From Legionella shakespearei DSM 23087 (GTDB lineage: Bacteria > Pseudomonadota > Gammaproteobacteria > Legionellales > Legionellaceae), in NCBI RefSeq assembly GCF_000373765.1, contig NZ_KB892437.1, positions 1-64,000 of the forward strand: 64,000 nt of DNA, in the 5' to 3' direction. This document shows positions 1 through 9,935 of this stretch, piece by piece. The notes under the pieces are model-generated. The model was not told where the DNA came from and did not search any database. It worked only from the letters and a program-made list of their open reading frames with translations. Both the position numbers and the translations under genes were made by a program. Within the stretch, counting starts at the first letter, position 1, and each line of letters opens with the position of its first letter.

Positions 1-90
1 CACGTTATTCCGATTCACGTTATTCCGATTCACGTTATTCCGATTCACGTTATTCCGATTCACGTTATTCCGATTCACGTTATTCCGATT
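1..90. repeat. 15-bp tandem repeat array
   Basis: Six perfect head-to-tail copies of the 15-mer CACGTTATTCCGATT fill the first 90 bases. The array probably continues beyond the window edge. It runs directly into a family A palindrome whose first bases (CACG) equal the start of the repeat unit. The array contains no long ORF and no spacers, so it is not a CRISPR. Confidence 0.95.
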
Positions 91-91
91 C

Positions 92-184
92 ACGTCGTCC
101 TGAGCGCGTCTTTTTGCGCGAAGGATCTCCTGAAAGCGGCATGGTGCCGATCCTTCGTGCAAAAAGACGCACTCAGGACGACGT
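92..184. repeat. Family A palindromic element, copy 1
   Basis: Long imperfect inverted repeat. The outer arm reads CGTCGTCCTGAGCGCGTC and continues to GCGAAGGATCTCC; the mirror image lies on the other side of a short centre containing GGCATGGTGCC. The right arm of this copy carries small changes. The same unit recurs in seven other gaps of the window, always between genes. Confidence 0.92.
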
Positions 185-196
185 AGAGCGTTCTAC

Positions 197-439
197 TCAA
201 GGTCGCGACTGCGATTGCTCTTTTTCCTCTGTTTCATTAGTTGATTTACGTTTCTCATTGAGTATTTTATAAGGAACATAAAACACGCCAAAGAACAGAA
301 CCCCCAGCTCTATTAATTCAAAACAGGGGAATGAGGTTTTCTGCACCTGAGGGTTAGGGCTGTCATGAGATGTGCATAAAGAACGCCGGCCAAACAAAGT
401 ATTAGCAGTTCGATACTGATTTTTTAAGATGCCTAACAT
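197..439 (-). CDS. Small putative membrane protein
   Basis: About 80 residues from the ATG at 439, which has a good AAGGGGA Shine-Dalgarno 7 bases upstream. An in-frame start 24 bases further upstream has no such site. The middle holds one hydrophobic stretch (GVLFFGVFYVP), and the tail is rich in Lys, Glu and Gln. I recognise no family. The ribosome-binding site and the membrane segment favour a real gene, but there is no partner gene to give it a role; the fusion gene at 614 is divergent from it. Confidence 0.45.
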   Translation of the reverse strand: MLGILKNQYRTANTLFGRRSLCTSHDSPNPQVQKTSFPCFELIELGVLFFGVFYVPYKILNEKRKSTNETEEKEQSQSRP

Positions 440-613
440 ATAATCCCCTTTAGATTTGTCCAAATCCTGTCACAAATTGTAAATTAATGCAATATGTGGC
501 ATTATATTTGTCATTTTGTTTGGCTCTATTTCAATACCCCGTAGTTGTTACGGGAGGTGTACTAATCAATAGTACTTGATAATGCACCTTTAAATATCAA
601 GAGAGATGTAACC

Positions 614-3085
614 ATGAAGATTGTATTATTAGCAGGTGCACCCGGCAGCGGTAAAAGTACACAGGGTGCTGCATTGATGAAAATGAATGCCAATATTAAG
701 CATCTTTCATTGGGTGAGGTAGTCCGTAACATTATAAAAGATCCTGAACATCCTCTTGCGCAAAAGTACCATGCGGTTATCAGCAGTGGAACATTATTAC
801 CCGATCATGTCATTGCTGAAATTTTAGCAAATGAACTGGAACAAATTGCAGATCAAAATACCGTAGTTTTGCTTGATGGTTATCCAAGAACGAGTGCACA
901 ATACCAAAATTTTAAAGAACACTGGGGAAATCCTGCTGGCATTATTCATTTGGATGTTTCTGAGCAAGAGTTAGCGGAGCGCATGGAACATCGACAGGAC
1001 TCACGTAGCGATGACAATGAAGCAGCAATTGCCAGACGATTGGATTTTTACAAAACCACAACATTACCTGTTCTTGAACTGATAAAAAAGGAACTCGATA
1101 AGAACTCAGTGACTGTCAGTTCGAGTGACTCTATAGAAGCAACCAGTATCTTGTTGTATGCAAGCCTGCAGCATATGCAAGATCTTCATACTCTATTAAG
1201 TACCGCAAGTACCACAATACCTGAAGAAAAAACAGTTGATCCGGTTGTTACACCTGTCTGGTTTCATTCTGTAGTCTCTCCATTATGGCAAACTTATAGT
1301 GAATATCAGACTGTTGCGGCAGTGCAGGAAACTTATGAGACCACAAATTTTTCCTTTTCTCTCTTAGGTAAAAAAATAGTCTATCTTGAAACTGCTGCAG
1401 AAATTGAAACTATTTTGCGAGCGCGTAGCAGCCTGGGTCATGTATATCGACACTTCTCTATGGCAGCAGGTTTAAAGCATGACTTTGTTGCTACAGACAG
1501 TCATAATCCTGCATCATATCGTCGGGAGGATGGACAGATTAATACCTGGAAACTGATTCATAATGCTTTTGGTATGGCGGTGAAAGGTGACAAGGCACGT
1601 ATTGAACATTTGATAGACGTCCACTTGGATCAGACTTTTCTGGCTGAAAAGACCTTTGAACTGGATACCACTTTTGATAGATTTTTTTGCTCCTTTTGGT
1701 CTGATTACCTCTTCGGATCCACTGTTTCTCCTCAAAGTTATATGGAAAACCGCGAGGCCATATTAGCGGTGATGAGGCAATGCTTTTACAGTAATAACTA
1801 CAAGGCTCTGGATCCAACCGGCTTATCAAGCCTTTTGTACAGTTATACTGTGAGCAATGAGCTCAAGGAAGCTAAAGAAAAGATTAAATCGTTCATTAGC
1901 AACTCAACTGCTACGTCATTCACTCAGCGCTTTAAAGCAGCGTTAAGGCAATTAAATGAATCTGAAGGACTGGAACTTTCGGAAGATACATTAATGGACA
2001 TGGTCGCCGACAACGTATTCGATCTCTTTTTTGAACCCGATTTTCTTGAAAATGTAATGTATGAAACCTTGGCAATTGCAATAAAGGAACATGTTGACTT
2101 GCGTGAAGGCAAAGAGCGAAGCAAAGTGTATTCGCAAGGCATGAAACAAGGATACCTTTTTCCTATGCGTTCTCGTATTTTAGAAGAGGCTGTAACTCTG
2201 CCAGACGGCACAAGCATTGCCGCGGGAAGTCATGTTTATTTCAACTTAAAAAAAGCAGGGCTTTACCATTCATCAGGCCCAAGGCGTTGTGTTGGTCAGG
2301 CTTATACACACTACTTCAAAGAGCACTTTTTCAATCGTATAGAAGGCATAGATTTTAAAGTGAAAAGTGTCAGCTTTCCTGAAGAGAGAATGGCAATGGT
2401 GGCGAATGAAAATGTACCAGGATCTCCTGAGAGATATCAGGTGAGTTGGAATTTAAAGCGTGATGAGGCAATGCGGCATTTACCTTACCATAATTATAAA
2501 GGAAATAAATTTTTTAATGTTTTAGCCCTACATCAAAAACCAGATCTCAATGAGCAAATGGTGAAACAATGTAAACTAAAAATTAAACACTTTTTGGACA
2601 AACGCGAGATAGACATAGACAAGGTAGTCATTGTAACTCCCGAAGTCAGAGGCCTTCCATTAGCTGCCCAGGTAGCAAAAGAACTGCGAGTCCCTCTTTA
2701 TACTATACGCAAAAAGGGTGGCTACAAAATGGCTGAAAGCGAAGTGTACACCGAGAGTTATGATAAAGGTTATGGCGATCCTGATGTGGTGGAATTACCG
2801 GTAAAGGAAATCAAAGACTTAGCCGGTAAAAAGGTAATTTTTCTTGATGATGGTCTTGCAAGCGGACAAAGCGCACTGGCTTGTATCAAACTGATTGAGA
2901 GACAAGTGAGTGACGAGGATGAGGCGGCACAAGTCCTTATGGTCTTGACTTCATTGAAGCATGATTATGTGGAAACGACACCCAAACTCTCTGAGCATTG
3001 CAAAGTGAAAACATTATTCGACTGCCATGGTGGAAAAATGCCTGCCGAGCAAGAAGAAGCAAAGATTCAAATCAAGTTGGGCTAG
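614..3085 (+). CDS. Adenylate kinase / cytochrome P450-like / phosphoribosyltransferase fusion
   Basis: An 823-residue protein that appears to join three enzyme parts. Residues 1-190 resemble adenylate kinase: P-loop GAPGSGKST (8-16), then DGYPRT and an RLDFY stretch. Residues about 210-600 look like a divergent cytochrome P450: LFPMRSRILEEAVTLPDG followed by an AGSHVYFNL segment, then SGPRRCVGQAY, whose Cys559 would be the haem thiolate. A classical ExxR pair is hard to place. Residues about 640-800 resemble a type I phosphoribosyltransferase of the adenine-PRT kind, with the PRPP loop FLDDGLASGQSA near 744-755. The start at 614 has a GAGAG ribosome-binding site. The gene stands alone, convergent with an MFS exporter. 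The fusion suggests purine-nucleotide modification, but that is inference. Confidence 0.75.
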   Translation: MKIVLLAGAPGSGKSTQGAALMKMNANIKHLSLGEVVRNIIKDPEHPLAQKYHAVISSGTLLPDHVIAEILANELEQIADQNTVVLLDGYPRTSAQYQNFKEHWGNPAGIIHLDVSEQELAERMEHRQDSRSDDNEAAIARRLDFYKTTTLPVLELIKKELDKNSVTVSSSDSIEATSILLYASLQHMQDLHTLLSTASTTIPEEKTVDPVVTPVWFHSVVSPLWQTYSEYQTVAAVQETYETTNFSFSLLGKKIVYLETAAEIETILRARSSLGHVYRHFSMAAGLKHDFVATDSHNPASYRREDGQINTWKLIHNAFGMAVKGDKARIEHLIDVHLDQTFLAEKTFELDTTFDRFFCSFWSDYLFGSTVSPQSYMENREAILAVMRQCFYSNNYKALDPTGLSSLLYSYTVSNELKEAKEKIKSFISNSTATSFTQRFKAALRQLNESEGLELSEDTLMDMVADNVFDLFFEPDFLENVMYETLAIAIKEHVDLREGKERSKVYSQGMKQGYLFPMRSRILEEAVTLPDGTSIAAGSHVYFNLKKAGLYHSSGPRRCVGQAYTHYFKEHFFNRIEGIDFKVKSVSFPEERMAMVANENVPGSPERYQVSWNLKRDEAMRHLPYHNYKGNKFFNVLALHQKPDLNEQMVKQCKLKIKHFLDKREIDIDKVVIVTPEVRGLPLAAQVAKELRVPLYTIRKKGGYKMAESEVYTESYDKGYGDPDVVELPVKEIKDLAGKKVIFLDDGLASGQSALACIKLIERQVSDEDEAAQVLMVLTSLKHDYVETTPKLSEHCKVKTLFDCHGGKMPAEQEEAKIQIKLG

Positions 3086-3100
3086 TCTGTCACTATGAGA

Positions 3101-4495
3101 TTATGAGGAGATAGTTGGCGCACGAATTAACTCATCACCATCTTCGTTCTTAAGGGTGAGAAAGGTAGTGCCCGCTAATAACGTGAGTATGCCCAGTGCA
3201 ATGAACGTGTGTTGGAACGTACTAATAGTCAACGTATGGTTGTTAGAAAATTCATAGGTAAAAAGGCTGACCAGGATTGCCGAGATGGCGACCCCAAAGC
3301 TTTGTGCCAGTTGTTGTATTGTGCTCATAATACTTGTTGCCGCACTGACATCATCGTCATTCACATTGGCATAAGCCAGAGAATTCATCCCGGTATATTG
3401 GAGCGCAATCAAAAATCCGTACATGAAGGTTAAAAAGGCGATTTGATAAGTTGATGTGTCTGGATTAATGGCTGCAAAAGAACATAAGGAAAGGCTGACC
3501 AGAATGGTGTTTAAAATAAGCAATTTTTTATAACCTAAAAAGCGTAATATATAAATTGCCAAAGGTTTTACTAATAAGACTCCCAAGGCAACGGGTGTGA
3601 TAAGCAATCCTGATAGGCGAGGGGAAAAGCCCAGAATAATCTGCAGCAATAAGGGTAACAGAAATGGGATACCGCCAAAGCTTAATCGTGCCAGTAAATT
3701 GCCTAATATAGAAACACGAAAGGTGCGTAAGGATAATAAATCTACTTTAACAATAGGGTGTTTTTTATCACGTGAATGACGTACATATCCGAACAGAAGA
3801 ACCACGGCAACAATAATCGTTAAAACAGACTGGCTTAACGCAACATCTGATTCACTGAATATAGATAGTCCATAGGTTAGGGTTGCCAAACCGGAACCAA
3901 AGAGGATAAAACCAGTCTTATCCAATGAGTGAACGGGGCGGGGCGGCATTTCTGGCAATAGTTTCAGCGATAAAAGCACAGTTAGAATGCCGAAAGGGAC
4001 ATTAACCCAGAAAATCCACCGCCATGAAAAATGTTCGGTAATGACGCCACCTAGCAGAGGGCCTAACATCATCCCTAATGATGCAACCATGACTACTATA
4101 CTCATCTTGGAAATCAATTCACTTCGTTCACAGGTCCGTAAAATAATGAGGCGACCTACCGGCATAGTAAGCGAACCACCAAGCCCCTGAACAATGCGAG
4201 CGAGAATCAGCTCCCATAGATTTTGGGTAAAACCGCACCAGATGGAACTTAGAGTAAACACGCTAACTGCAAGAATAAACACTTTCTTGACGCCGAATTT
4301 ATCAGCTATCCAACCGCTAATAGGAATAAAAATAGCAAGGCTTAAGAGATAGCTAATCAGAGCCAGTTTAAGATTAACCGGATAAACGTTTAAACTATGC
4401 GCCATCACTGGAATAGCCGTGTTGATGATGGTCGTATCCACGGCCTCCATAAACATGGCAAAAGCTACTATGATGAGAATGATATTTTTCTTCAT
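3101..4495 (-). CDS. MFS multidrug exporter, DHA2 (EmrB/QacA) type
   Basis: A 464-residue inner-membrane protein with about 14 hydrophobic segments. Motif A (GWIADKFGVKK) follows the second segment and a motif C-like GPLLGGVI lies in the fifth. The early acidic/Thr stretch EAVDTTIINTAIP is typical of DHA2 proton antiporters that export drugs or small toxic metabolites. There is no adjacent membrane-fusion (EmrA) or regulator gene, so it probably works alone. It ends 15 bases from the stop of the convergent fusion gene at 614-3085. The substrate cannot be predicted. Confidence 0.85.
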   Translation of the reverse strand: MKKNIILIIVAFAMFMEAVDTTIINTAIPVMAHSLNVYPVNLKLALISYLLSLAIFIPISGWIADKFGVKKVFILAVSVFTLSSIWCGFTQNLWELILARIVQGLGGSLTMPVGRLIILRTCERSELISKMSIVVMVASLGMMLGPLLGGVITEHFSWRWIFWVNVPFGILTVLLSLKLLPEMPPRPVHSLDKTGFILFGSGLATLTYGLSIFSESDVALSQSVLTIIVAVVLLFGYVRHSRDKKHPIVKVDLLSLRTFRVSILGNLLARLSFGGIPFLLPLLLQIILGFSPRLSGLLITPVALGVLLVKPLAIYILRFLGYKKLLILNTILVSLSLCSFAAINPDTSTYQIAFLTFMYGFLIALQYTGMNSLAYANVNDDDVSAATSIMSTIQQLAQSFGVAISAILVSLFTYEFSNNHTLTISTFQHTFIALGILTLLAGTTFLTLKNEDGDELIRAPTISS

Positions 4496-4593
4496 GTATT
4501 GATTATAAAGATTTTTTATTGTGAAACAATCGCTTATAACGGCTACGATAGAATATATTTAACAACACACAAACATCGGTACCAAGCCTTTCT

Positions 4594-4662
4594 CGGTTGC
4601 AAGCAACCGGGCTACAGCCCTGACGTGGTACGGTACCGTAGCCCGGCCTGCTTGCAGCCGGG
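4594..4662. repeat. Family C palindrome, degenerate copy 2
   Basis: Two opposed arms of the family C unit (GTAGCCCGG...TTGCAGCCGGG and its reverse) around a short centre. The left arm has several substitutions. It lies in the 467-bp gap between the MFS and phospholipase genes, which otherwise holds only family A and family F repeats and no credible gene. Confidence 0.8.
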
Positions 4663-4687
4663 ATCAAATAGACACCATGCCACTTTC

Positions 4688-4858
4688 GGGAGATCCTTCG
4701 CGCAAAAAGACGCGCTCAGGACGACGTGGATCTTCCTGAGCCTACAAGCCCCCTCCATGAACTAATCTTAAAGTGTAGTCCGTTCTGCTTGCACCGAAAT
4801 CTTTGCCCATCCCCGATCTACGTCGTCCTGAGCGCGTCTTTTTGCGCGAAGGATCTCC
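4688..4858. repeat. Family A element split or rearranged, copy 2
   Basis: A right-hand arm (4688-4728) and a left-hand arm (4819-4858) of family A lie back to back, separated by about 90 bases. In the other copies the arms face each other around a short loop. This suggests an inversion, or two half-elements. The centre-like piece GGCATTATGCC follows the second arm. Confidence 0.8.
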
Positions 4859-4888
4859 AAATATTGGCATTATGCCGCTTTCAGGATC

Positions 4889-4962
4889 GTAGCCCGTATT
4901 AGGCGTCAGCCGTAATACGGGATCGAAGTTGTAATAAACCCATTCCCGTATTACGGCTACGG
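4889..4962. repeat. Family F palindrome, copy 1
   Basis: GTAGCCCGTATTAGGCG then AGCCGTAATACGGG, with the reverse complement after about 20 bases. It abuts the stop codon of the phospholipase gene and could act as its transcription terminator. Confidence 0.85.
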
Positions 4963-6216
4963 TTAATTACTCACCTGAAAGCGAATCAACGTAATCAAAC
5001 CACTCCAGTATTTGGTCCAATGGTGATCGTAGTAATCGTTGTTTTTCACTCGCTTCAATACAACACCATTTTCTACCTTGAATAGTGGTGCAGTATCATT
5101 CATTTCCGGGATTTTGGAATAATCAGGAAGAAGATCCATTTCTGGAAATTTATCAGGAATTTGTCCAGTCAAGAAGGCATTATACACACCATCAGCAGAG
5201 CGCTGCATGGCATCCAGCATGACCAGTCTTTGCATCTCAGCTTCAGGTTTGTACAAGTAACCGTCACCATAAGCTACCCAACTCGTGCCTTCAGCATTGA
5301 CTACGTTTAAACCATGCCTGTTGTCTTCATTATGCATTAAATTGGCGATAAGAAGATTTAACGCTGCAGGCAAAAATACGCCTTTCGCAATCGCACGGCG
5401 AGGTGTTCGCATGTGTCCTGCAGAAAATGAATCAGTGAGATAATGATTGGCAAACGCATTTTGTGCATAGGCCAATTCCAACAGGCGATTTGCTTCCTGC
5501 TGATCACCTGCCTGCATTTTGGTAAAACCTTCTCTTGCCGTTTCCATGGCATAGCGGTGTCCTGTCCTGTATGCCGTCAACGAGTCGGGGGCAAAATGGT
5601 CAAAGTTAGCCTGAGCTAATTTGATGTAACTGCCAAAAGGGATAAACGCACTGATTACACTGCCACCGCAAGTCAGCTTGTTGAGTTCCTTTGTAATAGT
5701 CACATCGTGCTTATCATAAAAATCCCAATCATTAACACCTTCGCTACGTGCTATTTCGAGATCCTTTTCGACACTGCCCATATATTTATCCAGAGTTTTA
5801 GCCTGATTTAATGGGTTGGAACAACGTTTATTATTCGCCTCACCCTTAACACCCAGGGCATCGAATTGGGCTTTAAAGCAATTGGCCTGATCTGCTGGTT
5901 TGCAATTGGAAATAGGGTGTGATGCGTCACCAAACATATCACCACCATACATAACAATCTCACCGTAGCTTAATTTAAGCCCGTTAGGTAAAGTCAGCTT
6001 TACAAGTTCATTGGCAGAGTCAGTTCCTGACAAGTGAAGTTTTACATTGTCTCCTATGTTTTTATGTTCAAGGCTTGAAAAGCCGGGGCCATATTTTTCC
6101 ATGAGTTGGGTCGTTGTTTCGGCTTTAAACGCTATACTGGAAGATGAACTATGAGCATGACAATGAAGAGCAACGAACAATGACAAAGGTAATGCCTGTG
6201 TGATATTCTTTAACAT
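4963..6216 (-). CDS. plcB: Secreted zinc-dependent phospholipase C
   Basis: A 417-residue exported enzyme expected to cleave phosphatidylcholine or related lipids. The N-terminus MLKNITQALPLSLFVALHCH is a signal peptide with likely cleavage near HCHA. The zinc-site motif HYLTDSFSAGH (H-x3-D-x5-H) lies in the middle, in the manner of zinc phospholipases C and S1/P1 nucleases. Several Cys residues fit periplasmic or secreted folding. As I remember it, in L. pneumophila plcB precedes rumA (rlmD) and relA, the same order as here, so the symbol rests partly on synteny. PlcA is the alternative. Export by the Lsp type II system is known for the family, not shown here. Confidence 0.75.
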   Translation of the reverse strand: MLKNITQALPLSLFVALHCHAHSSSSSIAFKAETTTQLMEKYGPGFSSLEHKNIGDNVKLHLSGTDSANELVKLTLPNGLKLSYGEIVMYGGDMFGDASHPISNCKPADQANCFKAQFDALGVKGEANNKRCSNPLNQAKTLDKYMGSVEKDLEIARSEGVNDWDFYDKHDVTITKELNKLTCGGSVISAFIPFGSYIKLAQANFDHFAPDSLTAYRTGHRYAMETAREGFTKMQAGDQQEANRLLELAYAQNAFANHYLTDSFSAGHMRTPRRAIAKGVFLPAALNLLIANLMHNEDNRHGLNVVNAEGTSWVAYGDGYLYKPEAEMQRLVMLDAMQRSADGVYNAFLTGQIPDKFPEMDLLPDYSKIPEMNDTAPLFKVENGVVLKRVKNNDYYDHHWTKYWSGLITLIRFQVSN

Positions 6217-6336
6217 TATGTATTCCCTTGATTAGAATGTTAATTTTGTGGTCATAACTTGTTGATTGCTTCCGTGCAATACATAAAAAGTAGCACATAA
6301 ATGGCATAAAGTAATAGTTTTGTGAGAATAATTTAG

Positions 6337-7671
6337 ATGAGAAGAGTTAGAGCCAGACCCGATCAAGCACCACAAACAGCACATATTGTAAATCTGAGTC
6401 ATGATGGAAAAGGAGTAGCCAGAATTGATGGCAAAGCGACTTTTATCCCCGGTGCCTTACCCGATGAAGAAGTTGAGTTTCAATATACACGAGTAAAAAA
6501 GGATTTTGATGAGGGGCGACTTTTATCGATCAAAGTACCTTCTCCTTTACGTGTAGATCCCAAATGCCCACACTATGCAATGTGCGGTGGATGCTCCTTG
6601 CAGCATATGAGTGAAGAAGAACAAATTCATTTTAAGCAGGAACAATTACTCGATTTGTTAACTCGTTTTGGGCATACATCTCCTCAGTCAGTTATTCCCC
6701 CATTGCTTAGCAAGCACTGGAATTACAGGAACAAAGCGCGTTTAAGTGTGCGTTTTGTGGAAAAAAAACAAGTGGCTATGGTGGGTTTCAGAGAGAGAAA
6801 TAACCCGCGTTATATTACTGAAATTACCCAGTGTCCGGTACTAAATGCAAAGCTTGATGCAGACATCATCCCATTGCGGACTCTAATTGATGCGATGGAA
6901 GACAAACATTGTATTGCGCAAATTGAAGTGGCTGCCGGTGATGATGAAATCGGCCTGATATTTCGCAACCTGTCTCCATTAAGCACAAATGACGAATTGA
7001 AAATAAAGCAATTTGCAGAGCAATTTCATTATAAAATTTTTCTTCAACCAGGTGGACCTGATACCGTTCATTGCTTTTATCCTGAACATGCCAGCGAGTA
7101 CCTGACCTATCAACTGCCTGACTTTGGCATTACCTTTCAATTTCACCCTACAGATTTTACTCAGGTCAATGCCGAACTCAATCGTAAAATGGTAAGCCTG
7201 GCTTTGCAGCTAATGGAGCTGAAAAGTGATGATTTAGTGCTAGACTTATTTTGTGGTCTTGGAAATTTTTCACTCCCTATGGCAAAAAAATGCGCCAGAG
7301 TAATTGGTGTGGAAGGCAGTAAAACCATGGTTGATCGTGCTTATATGAATGCCAAAGCCAATCAACTGGATAATGTAGACTTTTATGCTGCAAATCTGGA
7401 TGATGTAGTGGAAGTGAATAATCTGGTGCAACAGCGATTTAATAAAGTACTTATCGATCCTCCACGTTCCGGGGCTTTGGAAATTGTAAAGCAAATTGAT
7501 GCAATTAACCCTGAGCGTATTGTATATGTATCTTGTAATCCCGTAACATTGGCCAGAGATACTGATATTTTAGTGAATCAAAAAGGATATGTTTTGATTA
7601 AAGCAGGAGTTATGGATATGTTTCCTCATACCGCTCATGTGGAGTCAATCGCCTTGTTCGAAAAAGGATAA
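6337..7671 (+). CDS. rlmD: 23S rRNA (uracil-1939-C5)-methyltransferase RlmD
   Basis: A 444-residue SAM-dependent RNA methyltransferase (formerly RumA). It starts with a TRAM-like domain (about 15-70). The iron-sulfur cysteines follow as [10 protein letters not shown] plus a later Cys in TQCPVL. The methyltransferase domain has the SAM motif [10 protein letters not shown], the IDPPRSGA loop and the catalytic-Cys motif YVSCNP near the C-terminus. Length is normal. It is followed after only 5 bases by relA, so the two are co-transcribed. Confidence 0.95.
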   Translation: MRRVRARPDQAPQTAHIVNLSHDGKGVARIDGKATFIPGALPDEEVEFQYTRVKKDFDEGRLLSIKVPSPLRVDPKCPHYAMCGGCSLQHMSEEEQIHFKQEQLLDLLTRFGHTSPQSVIPPLLSKHWNYRNKARLSVRFVEKKQVAMVGFRERNNPRYITEITQCPVLNAKLDADIIPLRTLIDAMEDKHCIAQIEVAAGDDEIGLIFRNLSPLSTNDELKIKQFAEQFHYKIFLQPGGPDTVHCFYPEHASEYLTYQLPDFGITFQFHPTDFTQVNAELNRKMVSLALQLMELKSDDLVLDLFCGLGNFSLPMAKKCARVIGVEGSKTMVDRAYMNAKANQLDNVDFYAANLDDVVEVNNLVQQRFNKVLIDPPRSGALEIVKQIDAINPERIVYVSCNPVTLARDTDILVNQKGYVLIKAGVMDMFPHTAHVESIALFEKG

Positions 7672-7676
7672 ATCTC

Positions 7677-9875
7677 ATGGTCAAAGTAAAAGATACCACT
7701 CCCTTAGCCTCCGATGGCAGTATCGATGTAGAGTTGTGGCTGCATCAATTATGCAGTAAAGGGTATTTGGACAATCTTGAACTGATCCGTAGTGCCTGCA
7801 CACTGAGTCAACTTGCAGGACAAGACCATGCTACAGAAACAGGGCAAACCTGTTTACAGCAAGGCTTGTCTATGGCTGATTTGTTGGCTGACCTTGAAGT
7901 GGATCAGGAAACATTAGCCGCAGCGATCATTTTTGAAAATGTTCACTATGCCGATTTATCAATAGATGATGTTGAAGAGCAGCTAGGTCATAACATTGCC
8001 AAGCTGGTAAAAGGCATAGAAAAAATGAGTGCGATGAACAACGTACAGGCACTCAACAAATACCCGCAAAATAAAAACCAAATCGATAACATCCGCAAAA
8101 TGCTTTTGGCAATGGTGGATGATGTCCGTGTAGTATTGATTAAATTGGCTGAGCGTTTATGCGTTTTGCGCACGGCTGGCCATCTGTCTGAAGAGGCGCG
8201 CCGACAATTGGCAACCGAAGCAATGGAAATTTATGCGCCTCTGGCTAACCGCCTGGGTATAGGGGCAATTAAATGGGAAATGGAAGATTTGGCGTTCCGC
8301 TTTTTGTATCCGGATGAATATAAAGCCATAGCGAAGGGATTAAAGGCGAAACGTTTGGATCGGGATAATTTTGTAAATGGAATTGTTGAACAGCTGAATC
8401 ATCGAATTAAAGAAACCGGCGCTCACCATTTTGCTGTCTATGGCCGTTCGAAACATATCAACAGTATCCATAAGAAGATGCAGAGAAAGAATGTATCTCT
8501 TGATGAAATTTATGACGCTACTGCGGTACGGGTCCTTGTTGATACCGAGGCTCAATGCTATGAAGTTTTGGGCATGGTTCATACCTTATGGAAGCAAATT
8601 CCCGCTGAGTTTGATGACTATATATTCAATCCAAAACCCAATGGATATCAATCGTTGCATACTGCAGTGGAAGGCCCGGAAGGGCGGGTTTTTGAGGTTC
8701 AGATTAGAACATTCCATATGCATGATCTTGCTGAAATGGGTGTTGCTGCACATTGGAAATATAAAGAAGGCGGCGTGCAACAAAAAGAAAGCCATGAACG
8801 CAAGATTGAATGGCTTCGTGATGTATTGGCCTGGCATCAGGAAATGGCTGCCAATAAAGGCGTTGCTGAAAATAGTGCTACAGAGTTTCTTGAAGACAGA
8901 GTGTATGTATTTACTCCGGATGGTGATGTTCTGGATATGCAACAAGGGGTCACACCACTCGATTTTGCCTACCATGTCCATAGTGATCTGGGGCACAGAT
9001 GCCGTGGTGCAAAAATTAATGGCCATATCGTGCCGTTAACCTATCAGTTGAAAACGGGTGATAAAGTTGAAGTATTAACCGGAAAGGAAATTAAACCCTC
9101 GCGAGACTGGATCAACCCGCATTTGAATTATTTGAAAACTGCTCGAGCCAAGGCAAAGGTCTTGCATTGGTTTAAGATGCAGGATTATGACGATAATGTT
9201 CGTGATGGACGTGAGATCCTTGAGAAAGAGTTAAAATCTCTAGGAATTAAATCCGACCGTCTAAATGAAGCCGTTACCGCTTTGCAATTTAAAAAGCTGG
9301 ATGATCTGTATGCCAATCTCGGACGGGGTGATATAAAAATAGGCCAGATCGTTAATCGCCTGACTCCTCCGGAATCGTCAGAACAAAATATTTTAAAATT
9401 CGTTAAGCCCAAAAGTGAGGTGACTGGCAGTGATTTGCGTATAGAAGGTGTCGGTAATTTGTTGACCTTTATGGCTCGCTGTTGCCAGCCAGTGCCTGGT
9501 GACGATGTTATTGGTTACATCACAATTGGTCGTGGCGTTTCCATCCACCGTCGTGATTGCCCCAATATTATTCATGCAAGCGAAAAGCAAAAACAGCGTT
9601 TTTTACAAGTCAACTGGGGATCTAAAACTCGGGAAAATTATGTGGTTGATGTATTAATCAAAGCCTTTGATCGCTCTGAATTATTGAAGGATGTTACTTC
9701 ATTATTGTCCAGTGAAAAGGCTCATGTGTTTGCACTGCAAACAAGCAGTAACAAACACGAGAATATGGCTTATATTACATTAACCATAGAAATAGATGGC
9801 TTAAACAGTCTGTCTCGCTTATTAGCTAAACTGGAACAAATTCCCAATGTCATTGAGGCCAGAAGACAGCTTTAG
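7677..9875 (+). CDS. relA: GTP pyrophosphokinase RelA
   Basis: A 732-residue (p)ppGpp synthetase of the stringent response, which binds stalled ribosomes. The N-terminal pseudo-hydrolase domain has FENVHYAD where a working HD hydrolase would have its His-Asp pair, as expected for RelA rather than SpoT. The synthetase follows with YGRSKHINSIHKKM and the FNPKPNGYQSLHT segment. Then come the TGS domain (VFTPDGDVLDM), a Cys-containing zinc-finger region (MARCCQPVPGDD) and a C-terminal ACT domain. In Legionella, RelA links amino-acid starvation to transmissive traits. The gene is coupled to rlmD. Confidence 0.96.
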   Translation: MVKVKDTTPLASDGSIDVELWLHQLCSKGYLDNLELIRSACTLSQLAGQDHATETGQTCLQQGLSMADLLADLEVDQETLAAAIIFENVHYADLSIDDVEEQLGHNIAKLVKGIEKMSAMNNVQALNKYPQNKNQIDNIRKMLLAMVDDVRVVLIKLAERLCVLRTAGHLSEEARRQLATEAMEIYAPLANRLGIGAIKWEMEDLAFRFLYPDEYKAIAKGLKAKRLDRDNFVNGIVEQLNHRIKETGAHHFAVYGRSKHINSIHKKMQRKNVSLDEIYDATAVRVLVDTEAQCYEVLGMVHTLWKQIPAEFDDYIFNPKPNGYQSLHTAVEGPEGRVFEVQIRTFHMHDLAEMGVAAHWKYKEGGVQQKESHERKIEWLRDVLAWHQEMAANKGVAENSATEFLEDRVYVFTPDGDVLDMQQGVTPLDFAYHVHSDLGHRCRGAKINGHIVPLTYQLKTGDKVEVLTGKEIKPSRDWINPHLNYLKTARAKAKVLHWFKMQDYDDNVRDGREILEKELKSLGIKSDRLNEAVTALQFKKLDDLYANLGRGDIKIGQIVNRLTPPESSEQNILKFVKPKSEVTGSDLRIEGVGNLLTFMARCCQPVPGDDVIGYITIGRGVSIHRRDCPNIIHASEKQKQRFLQVNWGSKTRENYVVDVLIKAFDRSELLKDVTSLLSSEKAHVFALQTSSNKHENMAYITLTIEIDGLNSLSRLLAKLEQIPNVIEARRQL

Positions 9876-9935
9876 TTTCAATAGTTGTCCCGCATTAAGT
9901 TGGTGCTATTCGTAACCCGGCCTGCTTGCAGCTTA

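Noticed and set aside
1-90. Possible CRISPR array
   Set aside because: The 15-bp units are directly contiguous with no spacers, and no cas gene is present.
4397-4765. 122-residue plus-strand ORF over the start of the MFS gene
   Set aside because: It is antisense to the MFS gene and then runs into repeats C and A; no ribosome-binding site.
8431-9039. 202-residue plus-strand ORF inside relA
   Set aside because: It lies wholly within relA in another frame; relA is complete with all motifs.
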